In this document: piece after piece, positions 32,601 to 41,534 of the stretch
How positions within the stretch are numbered: position 1 is the first letter of the stretch
Layout: each line of letters opens with the position of its first letter
DNA from: Siphonodentalium dalli
Lineage: Eukaryota > Mollusca > Scaphopoda > Gadilida > Siphonodentaliidae
Length of the DNA: 64,000 bases
Assembly: GCA_032622095.1 (NCBI GenBank)
Contig: CP136064.1
Span: 190,577,794-190,641,793, forward strand
Direction: 5' to 3'
Position numbers and translations under genes: made by a program
Notes under the pieces: generated by a model
Told to the model about the DNA's origin: nothing
Databases searched by the model: none
The model's input: the letters and a program-made list of their open reading frames with translations, nothing else

Positions 32601-34626
32601 TATGTGGGGTACAGTACCCCTTTTATCCCTTTACCCAACAAACCGGCCAAAACCGGCCAAATAAAGCTTCAACAGCCTAAAATATCTTCGGTCTGTCTCA
32701 ATAGAACCATACAAATATGGATATCATGGGAACCGGCTCCTTGACCACATTGTGATAGTTACAGTTATGCCCTGTGCCAATGCATTCTCTTATATATGCG
32801 AGGCGACCTATGGTCGCCTCGCATATATAAGAGAATGCATTGGCCTAAAAAAATCTTTTTTTAACACTTTTTACAATTTTTTCTTACATTCTTTAACAAT
32901 TTTATAATTTTTAATGTGTTAAGCCAATGCATTCTCTATGCGAGGCGACCTATGGTCGACTCGCATATATAAGAGAATGCATTGGCACAGGGCCGTTCTG
33001 TTGGGTAAAGGGTTAAAGACTGATATTCTGTTCCACAGCTTAGGCTACTTTTGTCAAAATAAGAAGAATTCTCACTGAAAGTTCAGCCAGAGGCAGCTTC
33101 TCATTTTATGCGCCCATTTTTAGATAACGGGACTCATTATGTTATTGGTCTGTCTGTCAGTCTATTTTAAGTTTCTGGATCATAACTGTAGATAGTTTCA
33201 ACTGAATGAAATGAAATTTGGTATGTGGGTTTACAAGCCCAGAATACAGATCAAGTTCGAATTTGGGTTATTTGAGTTATGACCCTTTTTAGCTCAACTT
33301 TACTTTGTAAAGTTTGAGCTATTGCCATGGCTTGGTATCCGTCGTGCATGTGTGTGTGTGTGTGTATGTGTGTGCGTGAATCGTCAACAATTTCCTTTAG
33401 CACGGGCTACAGTTCGTACCTTTGGTCCGATTATTATGAAATTTGTCATGGATGTTGACATTGACATGTAGATGGGAACGAGTCATTTTGGGGTCATTTG
33501 TAAAAAAAACATGGCCGCCAGTGGCCATCTTGGATTTCAAAATTCAATCCATTAGCATGGGCTACAGGCCATACTGTTCGTCTTATTGTCATGAAATTTG
33601 TCATGGATGTCAATATTGACATGTAGATGGGAACGAGTAATTTTGGAGTCATTCGGCCAAAAAACATGGCCGCCGGCAGCCATCTTAGATTTTACTCTTT
33701 GCATGACTAAATCCATTGACATGTACCTTTGGTCGGATCATCATAGAATTTGTCATGGATGTTAACAATGACATGTAGATGGGAACGAGTCATTTTTGGA
33801 TCATTCGGCCAAAACATATGACCGCCAGCAGCCATCTTGGATGACTAAATCCTTTAGCACGGGCTACAGGTCGTACCTTTAGTCTGATCATCATGAAATT
33901 TGTCATGGCTGTTGAAATTGGAATGTAGATGGGAACGTGTCATTTTGGGGTCATTAGGAAAAAAAACATGGCCGCCAGTGGCCATCTTTGATTTCAAAAT
34001 TCAATCCATTAGCACGGGCCACAGGTCGTACTCTTCGCCTGATCATCATGAAATTTGCCTTGGATGTTAATTTTGACATGTAGATGGGAACGAGTAATTT
34101 TAGGGTTATTCGGCATTAAAACATGGCTGCCAGTGGCCATCTTGGATTCTACTCTTTGCATGACTAAAGCTATCAAATGTTTTTGAATTGTTGGAAAACA
34201 TAGCTGCCAGCAACCATCTTAGATTTAACTTTTATATACATGTATATATATATATCTCTTCATGTTGATAAACTAGTATTAGACATTCAACTTTCCACAT
34301 TCCTAATCACTCCATCGACAGTAACATATTAAATTATTCCCTTTCCAAGTTGAGCTACAGTGTCATTGACACTTTCATTTGGAATTACCACGGTTGTATT
34401 TTGCCATGCACAATGTTCTTGTTCAGTCTTGAATTGAATTGAATTGAATAAGTACCTGCCTATTTACAATTGTGAGAAGTAATTGTGATTGTTATATTTA
34501 TTTCAGAAATTTGGTCACTATAACTTCGGAACATACACCATTCCATCCATCCACATATCGGAGAAGATGAGGACATCGCCTGATGGTTACTATGCCTGCG
34601 CGGGACAAATTAAACTACCTACATAG
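17572..34626 (+). CDS. ASCC1: ASCC1, activating signal cointegrator 1 complex subunit 1 (complete, 7 coding exons)
   Basis: Joining 17572-17695, 19633-19839, 26513-26691, 28262-28398, 29147-29266, 31758-31959 and 34507-34626 gives 1089 bases, 362 residues plus TAG, all GT-AG. ASCC1 is a nuclear subunit of the ASC-1 complex (with ASCC2, ASCC3 and TRIP4), linked in animals to transcription coactivation and ALKBH3-dependent alkylation repair. The N-terminus (LRPPLIWI...CYRKNP) is the family signature; a KH domain has GKKG at 82-85; the AKAP7/2H-phosphoesterase-like domain keeps both H-x-T motifs (186-188 HLT, 284-286 HIT) and the YMNDDPG and DVLYAKV blocks. Length is close to the ~360-residue vertebrate isoform. 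The ATG at 17572 has a good context (AACAATGG); AG at 17480-17481 may be an acceptor from an upstream non-coding exon. Confidence 0.93.
17802..17930 (+). repeat. TATACCCC repeat family R3, short copy
   Basis: A hairpin of TATACCCC / GGGGGGTATA is followed by TACTGGATTACATG and a pyrimidine-rich (GTCYGTC)n stretch. Other copies are at 22944-23520 and 55850-56178 (minus). Confidence 0.65.
18370..19020 (+). repeat. ~155-bp tandem repeat, about four units
   Basis: In ASCC1 intron 1. Units are marked GGTATATGAGTTCAC(T/A)TGAC, CACAAACCA and GACGACGTCAC, with spacing of about 155. They begin after a GTCCGTCCGTCC tract, as in other minisatellite-bearing repeats here. Confidence 0.8.
19324..19408. 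mobile_element. Tc1/mariner-like MITE, half copy C
   Basis: A right-arm fragment with an internal deletion, from GAGAGCTTTCCAATGAATGG to CATTACTG at 19401-19408, followed by TA. Confidence 0.7.
19633..19839 (+). CDS. ASCC1: ASCC1 coding exon 2 (KH domain)
   Basis: Acceptor CCTTCAG, donor GTATTG. Residues 42-110 with the KH GKKG loop followed by a basic helix. Confidence 0.92.
19982..20135. mobile_element. Tc1/mariner-like foldback MITE, copy D
   Basis: Both termini are present (CAGTAATG at 19982, CATTACTG ending 20135), with TA after the right end. It lies in ASCC1 intron 2, about 140 bp after exon 2. Confidence 0.8.
20136..20496. other. ASCC1 intron, no feature seen
   Basis: AT-rich intronic sequence without recognisable repeats. 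Confidence 0.4.
20581..22828 (+). mobile_element. hAT-like non-autonomous element, copy 1
   Basis: Termini CAGGCCTCAG / CTGAGGCCTG, flanked by the direct 8-mer ATATGGGT (20573-20580 and 22829-22836), as expected for hAT. It carries sequence repeats of AGGGAGACTTCA near the left end and a sub-region GACAATCTCGCCCGAGTC at the right. A 1.1-kb second element is nested inside. A shorter inverted relative is at 35527-36691. Confidence 0.85.
21054..22154. mobile_element. PIF/Harbinger-like element nested in the hAT element
   Basis: TIRs start GGCCACATAAAAA and share GTTTCTCAAGGA. The element is flanked by TAA (21051-21053) and TGA (22155-22157, presumed mutated TAA). The hAT copy at 35527-36691 lacks it and shows the empty site (AACTAACAAAGGAGTTGC read on the minus strand). 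Minus-strand ORFs of 96 aa (21950-21660 and 21568-21278) match nothing I know. Confidence 0.75.
22944..23520 (+). repeat. TATACCCC repeat family R3, full copy
   Basis: Starts with a TATACCCCCC...GGGGGGGTATA hairpin and TACTGG, then (GTCC)n, then three ~170-bp units marked GGGAAC(C/T)TGTGCACCTGCGA, GGTGGAGTTATCCCCC and TTTTGTCCGAGCTTTTATTC. Confidence 0.8.
23521..26512. other. ASCC1 intron 2, distal part
   Basis: Mostly unique AT-rich DNA. A small inverted repeat at 24779-24848 has arms GTTCA(A)CAAACAG / CTGTTTGTTGAAC. A 157-codon minus-strand frame at 24843-25316 looks fortuitous. Confidence 0.45.
26513..26691 (+). CDS. ASCC1: ASCC1 coding exon 3
   Basis: Acceptor TTATTGCAG, donor GTTAGT. 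Residues 111-170: end of the KH domain (ITGQDRPGV) and start of the 2H-like domain (LPFTHFLSF). Intron 2, at 6.7 kb, is the longest and holds the SINE/hAT nest. Confidence 0.92.
27475..27928. mobile_element. TIR element family M3, copy 1
   Basis: In ASCC1 intron 3. Ends share ACAGGCA...GTCATTTGCAGAATGAGGT and its inverse, and internal CTCCGG/GGTGAAT(T)TAGTGA arms fold on themselves. Copy 2 lies at 39134-39448. No coding. Confidence 0.65.
28262..28398 (+). CDS. ASCC1: ASCC1 coding exon 4 (first H-x-T)
   Basis: Acceptor CTATTTCAG, donor GTAATC. Contains IFQN and KLHLTMG, the first H-x-T motif. Confidence 0.92.
28399..29146. other. ASCC1 intron 4, no feature seen
   Basis: No repeat or additional exon recognised. 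Confidence 0.4.
29147..29266 (+). CDS. ASCC1: ASCC1 coding exon 5
   Basis: Acceptor TGTTTTCAG, donor GTAAGAG. Encodes the highly conserved GLEYMNDDPGAVDVLYAKV block. Confidence 0.93.
30080..30326. mobile_element. piggyBac-like hairpin MITE, copy a
   Basis: Termini TTAACCCTTCCATGACTG and GAAAGGGTTGA. Inside are two long hairpins: one at about 30125-30183 and one at 30210-30278 whose arms are GCCAGTGCATTCTCTCTTAT / AAGAGAATGCACTGGC, with the tip CTCCCTATGGGAG. TTAA flanks suggest piggyBac-type mobilisation. Confidence 0.75.
31098..31387. mobile_element. piggyBac-like hairpin MITE, copy b
   Basis: TTAACCCTTCCATGACTG to ATGAAAGGGTTAA in ASCC1 intron 5. Three hairpin-type modules (TGCATTCTCTTATA-like arms with CTCCCATAGGGAG or CTCCCTATGGGAG tips) are present. 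Confidence 0.78.
31758..31959 (+). CDS. ASCC1: ASCC1 coding exon 6 (second H-x-T)
   Basis: Acceptor TATATTCAG, donor GTATCAG. Encodes KLHITVMNT, the RKDP motif, and ERESFDA-NILK. Confidence 0.93.
32331..32622. mobile_element. Foldback MITE family M4, copy 1
   Basis: TIRs AAAGGGGTA...ACCC / GGGGTACAGTACCCCTTTT and internal inverted arms around CTCTCTGAACGATG / CATCGTTCAGAGAG. It lies in ASCC1 intron 6; copy 2 is at 34946-35281. Confidence 0.75.
32622..33016. mobile_element. piggyBac-like hairpin MITE, subfamily c
   Basis: TTTATCCCTTTACCCAACA to TGTTGGGTAAAGGGTTAA. It carries two hairpins with the family arms TGCATTCTCTTATATATGCG but a different tip, GGCGACCTATGGTCGCC. It abuts the M4 copy directly. 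Confidence 0.72.
33121..33285 (+). repeat. Dispersed repeat family R2, copy
   Basis: Shares ATTATGTTATTGGTCTGTC and AATGAAATTTGGTATGTGGG with the 14.5-kb copy. Confidence 0.65.
33286..34379 (+). repeat. Minisatellite-bearing repeat R1, uninterrupted copy
   Basis: Starts TTTTTAGCTCAACTTTACTT and ends GTTGAGCTACAGTGTCATTG; about five ~155-bp units. It lies in ASCC1 intron 6, 127 bp before exon 7, and shows the state of R1 before nested insertions. Confidence 0.85.
34507..34626 (+). CDS. ASCC1: ASCC1 coding exon 7 (terminal)
   Basis: Acceptor TTATTTCAG; encodes FGTYTIPSIHISEKM...YACAGQI and ends at TAG 34624-34626. Confidence 0.92.
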   Translation, partial: KFGHYNFGTYTIPSIHISEKMRTSPDGYYACAGQIKLPT

Positions 34627-34676
34627 CGTTTCTGCATACTAGATATTGTTTATACCGTACTGTTGATTTATGATCA

Positions 34677-34682
34677 AATAAA
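34677..34682 (+). terminator. ASCC1: ASCC1 polyadenylation signal
   Basis: AATAAA 51 bases after the stop codon implies a very short 3' UTR. Confidence 0.7.
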
Positions 34683-34730
34683 CCATGTTGACTTTAAACC
34701 CTTTCTTTACTAAATGACGAGTAGTTCCCA

Positions 34731-34946
34731 TAACCCTTTCAGTGCCAAATCCGATTTTAGTATCAGCCCCATATTTCCTTGATCATTTTTCAAATTTATT
34801 GATTGTAATAATGTGATACATTGATGGAAAGAGCTCTTAGAGCTCTTTCCATCAATATTATCACATTATTACAATCAATAAATTTGAAAAATGTTCAAGG
34901 AAATATGGGTTGATACAAAAATCGGACTTGGCACTGAAAGGGTTAA
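34731..34946. mobile_element. Near-perfect ~215-bp palindromic MITE
   Basis: Arms start TAACCCTTTCAGTGCCAA and end TTGGCACTGAAAGGGTTAA, centred on GAGCTCTTAGAGCTC near 34838. The CCCTTTC/TTAA ends resemble the hairpin MITEs; the interior is unrelated. It sits 50 bp past the ASCC1 poly(A) signal. Confidence 0.8.
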
Positions 34947-35281
34947 ATGGGTACTGTACCCTAAATCCGGCCATTTATGGGACCATCTCCTTTTTTACTC
35001 AACAGAATATATGCAACAACTGAATGAATTTGAGCCATGGACGATGGCAAAATACACTCATGAATGTGCTCTCTGAACGATGCAAACAACATGATAATTA
35101 TAATGAATATGATTTTATGATTCCAGCCATAAATTCATTATAATTATCATGTTGATTGCATCGTTCAGAGAGCACACAAGTGTATTTTGCACAAACCCAT
35201 GGCTCAAATTCATATATTCTATTGAGTATTAAAGTAGATGGTCCCATAAATGGCCAGATTTGGGGTAGAGTACCCCTTTAA
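34946..35281. mobile_element. Foldback MITE family M4, copy 2
   Basis: GGGTACTGTACCCTAAATCC to GGGGTAGAGTACCCC; the same inverted CTCTCTGAACGATGCAAACA arms as copy 1. Abuts the preceding palindrome. Confidence 0.75.
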
Positions 35282-35526
35282 GAATGTTCAGATAATAATT
35301 TAAACAATATTGTCAAACTTATTAAGAAAACATCTCCCAGGAATGAATAGCAATCCTTCTGCACATCTATTATCTGTTCGCTTGCTTACTTCATGAACAT
35401 CCCTCCTGATAAATTATAGACCATTCGATATGAGATTGAATAATCTCATATGATGGGACCAAATACATAATACACATGATGCTTGTTCTGATTAAAATCA
35501 CACTTAAACTCTCAGTGTACTGACTG
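35282..35526. other. Non-coding spacer
   Basis: Contains a degraded repeat resembling 24780-24870 (GTTCAGATAATA... CATTTCCCAC-like). No gene. Confidence 0.4.
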
Positions 35527-36691
35527 CAGGCCTCAGCTCACAAGGCGACTCGGGCGAGATTGTCGCTGACTTCGCCATATCGTCGCTCTAAGACAACATC
35601 GAAGTCGCCTTCAATTTTAGGGGATTTTTTTTTTTTTTTCTTAATTTTTTTTCTAGTTTTTTTTCCCAGACATGTCCGCATATAGATGAATTGTGGCGGC
35701 CATTCCAAAAAGAAACAGACGATGCAGAGACAAAGACCCAAGTGTTTAAAATAAAAAATAAAATATGACCTATTGTTTTGTGTTGTTATTCAGTCGTGTT
35801 TGTTCCCTTTGCGGTAATGAATGTTAATCACAAATGTTTTGACACGCTGAAAACACGATGAGATGTTCGCATCTGTGTTGTTACTGACCATCGTGAGTGT
35901 CACAAATAAATGTTTTAATTAACTTAAAAGAACCGCCATCCCGCTTTTCAGTATATAAACAATTACAACATTATCAGAGTATGTACCAGTCGCTTTGGAA
36001 GTTCGTTTCGGTAACGCGTCGCACTTTTTGAAGGGGCCGCTTCCCACTTTTTGAAGAGACCACTTCCGTAAATAAATGTCAAGTTTATTGCTTTAATCGG
36101 ATTATACCAGTTATGTTGGCATTAATTAAGGGATGCCATTAATTAATAAAAGCTTTAGCAATAAAACTAAAAGCTTTTGCAACTCCTTTGTTAGTTAGTC
36201 CTTATTATTTATTTTAGCGGACACCCACATTACAGCCGTGACCAAATTAAACTTACAAAGTTACATGCATTATGATTCAGGAAATAATACTACTAGTACT
36301 TCCATTTAGTTAAAAAATTAACTACTACTGTAACTTGATAATTGTCTTGCTTAAATGATAGCTACACAAAACATTTCCAAAATTTTTAAATGTATAACAA
36401 TTAATTAGGCTAATTTCAGATAAAGTCAAAATATTTTAGTTTTATTTCTTATTTTATCTTTTTAAAATTTGTTATTGATGTTATAAAATAAAGCGATATT
36501 TGAAAATTGTCAATTTTTGGTAGTCTCCACTTCTCCCTGAAGTCTGTCTGTATCTGTATTGGTATGTGCGCAGAATCCGTTCGGATGTATAAACGCGTGG
36601 GAGAAGTCTCCCTAAATTTCCTGAAGTCTCCCTAAATTTCCTGGAGGGAGACTTCAAGTCTCCCTGTTCTGAACCCCTAGGCTTAGGTCTG
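35527..36691 (-). mobile_element. hAT-like non-autonomous element, copy 2 (inverted)
   Basis: An inverted relative of 20581-22828: CAGGCCTCAGCTCACAAGG at the left end and a degenerate CTTAGGTCTG at the right. Target duplication is approximate (GTACTGAC... / GTACTGAG). It lacks the nested Harbinger-like insertion, and a short unrelated insert (CTGTATCTGTATTGG region) interrupts the AGGGAGACTTCA repeats. Confidence 0.78.
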
Positions 36692-37371
36692 GTACTGAGT
36701 CTGACGAAATTAGGTGGGCTTTCTATTACTACCAGCAGGTAAAGCGATACAACCAATCAGACGATAGTCCCATGGATCACTAAGACTAAGGGAATTCCTT
36801 CAGCAAGTGTGATTCCAGTAAATCCCTCCCCATATTTAAGAACTTTTCTGCCGCATGGCTAATTTCACAGTGTTTACAAATTCAGAGTTTACGGCAGCCA
36901 ATTAAACACTGAAAAGCATATATAAAGAGTCCAGAATTGACCAATAATACCTAACACCCAATATGGTTTTGATTTCTAAGTGAAACAAAGAAAATATTAT
37001 TTTGTTTCGATTCATAAACGCATAAAACGTGATTGATTGCAGTTGAAATTATGTCAAGGCGCAGAAGATATTCTGAGAAAACGAAAGACGTAAACGAAAA
37101 CCGAAAGTACATTATGTCAGTGGACGGTGACGTCATACTACAGGGGTTGCATGTGGATGCTATTTATACCGACAGTAATGTGACAAACAGCAGATATCAT
37201 CAGACTGCGCGCTTGAGTGCGATTTTAATCAGAACTGACATGAGGCTTGCCGAGAGCAATATATAAGTAGGGGGAACTTATATTGAGAATTGCCAAACAA
37301 ACTTTTAAGACAATCCATGCCTTAATGGCTCTTCAGATCATCTTGCACCAACAAACCCATTTTAACCATTT
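36692..37371. other. Non-coding; one weak ORF
   Basis: The only ORF starts at 37033 (ATG at 37051, to 37266): a charged peptide beginning MSRRRRYSEK with no recognised domain. Probably not a gene. Confidence 0.35.
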
Positions 37372-37512
37372 CATGACAAGAGCTGTGCTGTTGCAGCATT
37401 AAAGACCCTGTGCCAGTGCATTCTCTTATATATGCGAGACTCGCATATATGAGAATGCATTGGCACAGGGTTTTCGCAAAATTTCAGCAAGTTCCACTCA
37501 TGAAAGGGTTAA
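37372..37512. mobile_element. piggyBac-like hairpin MITE, single-hairpin copy d
   Basis: TTAACCATTTCATGAC to ATGAAAGGGTTAA, with one long hairpin, CCCTGTGCCAGTGCATTCTC mirrored to GAGAATGCATTGGCACAGGG. The shortest member. Confidence 0.78.
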
Positions 37513-37715
37513 AGACCGATTGACAATGTTTGGTTTTATAGATTGCAGCCTAAAAAAGTCACTGCCCTGTCATTCTACGAACAAATGGTCACCTAAGTGA
37601 GATCCCTCAAGATAACTTCTCTCATAATATATTAGTAGACACGACTGGGCTAATTTTCTTGACATAAGTACATGCTCTCCTGTATTAGTGTGGCTTTTAT
37701 GAGACATGGGATCTA

Positions 37716-37892
37716 CAGTAATGCCCTAAATAATTGACTCCTTAACCACAGCATAATTATGGGTAATTTTTCAGGATTTAGTCGGAAATATGGCTTGTTG
37801 CCATTAATCGGAAAGCTCTCATTTGACTAAATCCTGAAAAATTACCCATAATTCTGTTATGGTTAAGGAGTTGATTATTTAGGGCATTACTG
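37716..37892. mobile_element. Tc1/mariner-like foldback MITE, copy E
   Basis: CAGTAATGCCCTAAATAATT to GGGCATTACTG, with TA on each side (37714-37715, 37893-37894). Well-preserved palindrome. Confidence 0.85.
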
Positions 37893-37929
37893 TATCATGT
37901 TTCATTTCAATCAACACTGTCTGGAGGAC

Positions 37930-38055
37930 TCCCATGGAATAAATTATTTCAAATTGGAGGAATCGTGGCAATGAAATTATTTGCGCATTCATCTTTGCAC
38001 TTGATGATTGCGTTGTTTGACCAATCAATAGCTTCCTGTAAAACCAATAATATAT
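37930..38055 (+). repeat. Segment duplicated at 44480-44605
   Basis: Shares AAATTATTTCAAATTGGAGG, CAATGAAATTA and CCAATCAATAGCTTCCTGTA with the second copy. It lies directly upstream of a helicase-like ORF here. Confidence 0.65.
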
Positions 38056-38115
38056 TATTCACACTGTCACTTATTCACACAAGCCCTAGCCAAAGTATTA
38101 CGGAAAGTGTAAGTG

Positions 38116-38271
38116 ATGGAGAAAGCGTGGTTGTATGAAAACAACATGGCTCTCAATGTTGCAATTATGCATGTATCGCAGATAATAGGCACTGATTCAC
38201 TGAAACCAGAACAAGAGAATATTCTCCGAAGTTTATTGATCCAAAGAAAAGACGTTTTAACTATTTTGCAG
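38116..38271 (+). pseudogene. RecQ-like helicase N-terminal fragment
   Basis: 52 codons from ATG 38116. The peptide ends with IIGTDSLKPEQENILRSLL followed by KDVLTILQ, which resembles the Q-motif/LKPEQ segment just before Walker A of RecQ-family helicases. A GT follows in frame at 38272, but no GKS-containing continuation is visible, so this is a stranded first exon, a gene fragment or a chance match. TATA or initiator signals are not obvious. Confidence 0.4.
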
Positions 38272-38319
38272 GTTTCTTCCATTATTAACAATTGTCGCAT
38301 ATGTCAATCAGAACAGTAA

Positions 38320-39133
38320 ACAGTACCTTATTTCGAAACATGAATATTAGTGAGCTGGGGATTGCCCGATCATCTCTGAGAGTACCAGAGTTTATAGACT
38401 GAGTGTTTACTAATGAAACCTTGGTCTAGTTTTAACGACTGGGGAACTATCTTCTGCAAAATAACATGGGTTTATTCCTTCTTCTAGGGGATATATACAT
38501 TTGTAACTCAGAACAAATCTGCAGCAGACGGCTTGTGACCATCAAGCCAGATCTATAAATAACAATTGAAATAAGACTTCAGGCCATTTAGTGTTCCCAT
38601 GTTAATTTAAATCGCCCAATGAGCAACTTTTCTGCAAGTATCTGATCATAATTTCAAAACTCTTTCAAGATTGGCTAGGGCCCTGCGAATTGGGGGGGGG
38701 GGGGTGGTTTGGTGTATAGTCGAATCAAATCGGGGTTGAGATTCGCAAATCTTGAATCGAATATATACATGAGCCACATCTGGATATCAATTTCAGCGAA
38801 CGTGTACCTTCAGCTGGTAATATAAACCAGTATTGTAAACTTGGGAAATTTAGTGCCGAAAATATGGGATAAAGACCATTTCAGCAGTATTTAATACGAT
38901 GCATACTGGGTCAAAATGAGTATGCACTTACAAGGGCATTGGATGGGTTACTGTCAAATCTAATAAAGTTTGTGTTTCTAAAATCACAACCTTCGTAAGT
39001 CTGTACTCTGGGGGTACAAATAAACCTACGGGTGGAATAAGAGTACAAAGGGGACAATTCTGCTTAAGTCAATAAGAGCTTGTTGAAAACTGAGAAAAGT
39101 AACTAAGCGACACTGTCAAGCTGTATGAAATCC
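38320..39133. other. Non-coding, with a solo hAT-type terminus
   Basis: TAGGGCCCTGCGAAT at 38676, a G-run at about 38693-38704 and GAATC-rich sequence to 38760 match the left end of the 53569 element; its right end is not found. Confidence 0.5.
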
Positions 39134-39448
39134 AAGCCTATAAATATTGTGTCGGTCATTTGCTGAATGAGGTCTGCAGAGGGGAAATATCTATAGTCTC
39201 AAATTAACATTGTGTTTAGTTACTATTTCCCTTCCGTTCAGGTTCTATATCCCATAATTTGCAGAAGATAAAATACATACATCAACAAGGTGACGAATAG
39301 GTGAACATCAACTTCAACTAGAGAACTTCAATCTGATCCTAGGTCTCCCATAGCAGTATTGAAGTTCTCTAGTTTTGGGATAGCGTCACCAAATTCACCC
39401 TCTGGGGACCTCATTCTGCAAATGACAGATACACCTTTTCAAGGCTTG
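39134..39448. mobile_element. TIR element family M3, copy 2
   Basis: AAGCCTATAAATATTGTGTC / GTCATTTGC-GAATGAGGTC at left and the inverse at right (CCTCATTCTGCAAATGAC ... AAGGCTTG). Shorter and more diverged than copy 1. Confidence 0.6.
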
Positions 39449-40024
39449 ATGAAATCGCAAGGGGAGGAGAAAGATCCAAATGCATTGAGGTCAAATTGAG
39501 AACGTGTTATTTGTCATAGGCATTAATTACCAAACAGATTTCCAGGAACATGCTTGCAAGCATTCTTTGTCTAACCTGAGTGATGGCTCAATCAATTCTG
39601 GTAGGCCTGCAGTATACCCAGCATGAAGATCCCAATTTTTTATTAAACATATGGTCCCAAAATAAAAACATCATACAGGGTGGCAAAATTTCCAAATACG
39701 GGTATGCTTCTTTGGATCATATGATCAAATCGAATTGAATCAGTCAAATTGAAACTGAAGTACAATTCAAGAGTTTAGGGAATCCCCAGGGAAAATGGGG
39801 TCTATGTTAATTAATGGGTTTACAAAAATCTGATTGCACTGAGTGGAACTACCAGTTAATCTGAGAAACAATGTGTAAATAATAAATCGTGATGAATTTG
39901 TTTTATATGGCAATGCTTGCAAAACCCATGTTTGTCCCCCCCCCCCCCAAAAAAATAATTCACGTTGACAATAGAAATCAGTGTGTGTGGGTCCCAGATG
40001 GTTTCTGGATGATATCTTCAGTAA
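39449..40024. other. No feature seen
   Basis: Non-coding; a C-run at 39937-39948. Confidence 0.4.
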
Positions 40025-40443
40025 TCTATCTATATATATAATAGAGTAGGATCTGTCTGTCCATCCGTGTCTGTGGGGATATTTCTTCCAGACTGCTGGT
40101 CCGATTTTAACCAAATTTAGTGTGGTGACTCGGTGTGAATATGAATATTTAGGTTCATTATGAACCTATTTGCAGACCAGATGTACGCTCTTTATATTAT
40201 TTGTTTTCACTGTGGCCCGCGCCATCCAACAAAATAACAAGTATAAGCCCACTATGGGCTTATTCCAGAATCAAATAAGTCCAATATGAACCAATGTCAA
40301 TGATTATGTCCGAGTAGGATCTGTCTGTCATGTGCACATAGTGCACACAGTGGCCGCAGGCTATTGGCGCACAAAGGGGCCACAGGGAGAGAAAATCCTC
40401 TGACGCTAAATATAGGCTCCCAAAGGGAGCCTGTTTCAGCTAG
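40025..40443 (+). mobile_element. Non-autonomous Helitron
   Basis: The 5' end TCTATCTATATATA follows an A at 40024. The 3' end is CTAG (40440-40443) before a T, with the hairpin AGGCTCCC-AAA-GGGAGCCT (40414-40432) 7 bases upstream. These are classical Helitron end features (5' TC, 3' hairpin plus CTRR, insertion between A and T). No Rep/helicase gene. Confidence 0.7.
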
Positions 40444-40890
40444 TAATTAATGAAATTAAACAATATTTGGTACGTGTTCTTATTGGTTAGGGGCACAGGT
40501 AAAGATTGAATATGGACAAGGTCGACTTAGAATTTGCCGATTATTTTGGTTTCCGGATGATAACTTTAGTTAGTTATCTGATTGTTTTCAATGGTATATT
40601 ACTCACATGACAATTAATACATATCAAATAAGGGTTTGTTCCGCCTAATTTACCGGAATTATAACCCTTGTTGACTTAGAATTTGCAGATTATATTGGTT
40701 TCCGGATGATAACTTTAGTGTTAGTTATCTGATTGTTTTCAAATTTGGTATTCATGTATGGATTACCCACATGACAATACAAGTCAAGTTCAAATATGGG
40801 TTCAGTCAACTCATTTTAACCAGATTTGTGAACCTTGTAGACTTAGAATTTCCTCTTTCATGATTATTTGATTTTAGGATGATAACTTTA
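40444..40890 (+). repeat. Two-unit repeat (TTTCCGGATGATAACTTTAG)
   Basis: The block TTTCCGGATGATAACTTTAG followed by GTTATCTGATTGTTTTCAA occurs at about 40549 and 40700, and in degraded form at 40871; related to R2. Confidence 0.6.
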
Positions 40891-41534
40891 GGCAAAAAAA
40901 AAAGTTTTGGTTCTCAGGCCCCGCCGCATTGAATAAAAAGTGCCGCATTAGGCCTTTTTATTGCCGTTACGAACAAATATATTTGAAAAAAAAAACTTTC
41001 TTTTTTTTTTGTGTGGATTTTATCAACATGTCAGATATGTGTTGAATATTAGTGTGCATTGAGCTCTAACATGTAATATGTTAAAAAGTGACTTGCAGGC
41101 TTACAACATGAAGTAGATGACTACAATTAAGAAAATGATAAGCTGATCCTCATGCTCTTCTTACAATTAGTCATTGTGAACAACTTACACTAATTGTAAC
41201 TTTATACAATTGAAAGGCACAGGACTAAATTCAGGATCACATATTAGAATGGGGAGGTATCAGTTTTTAGACAATAACAACAGTGAATGTCAGGGGCATT
41301 ATATATTGTTAGGTAATCCCAGTCATACACTGGTAGTACAATGTCATTTTGATATAAGACTAAATGAGTTTATATGCATAACAGTTCCCTCTACCTTTCT
41401 GGTTATTACTAGACAGAGGAAGGTATCTTTGTCCATGCTTACTATGCGCAGAAAAAAATAAAAATAAAACCCTCCCTCCCTCATTGATTTGAAGACAAAA
41501 ATTGCCCGAGAACCAAAACACTTTTTTTTTGGCC
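40891..41534. mobile_element. PIF/Harbinger-like non-autonomous element
   Basis: TIRs GGCAAAAAAAAAAGTTTTGG / CCAAAACACTTTTTTTTTGG with adjoining TTCTC(A/G)GG; flanked by TTA (40888-40890 and 41535-41537). An 83-codon plus frame (41210-41461) is unrecognised. The style of its TIRs recalls 21054-22154. Confidence 0.65.

Noticed and set aside
37033-37266. Possible small gene
   Set aside because: Single weak ORF without homology, promoter or splice evidence.
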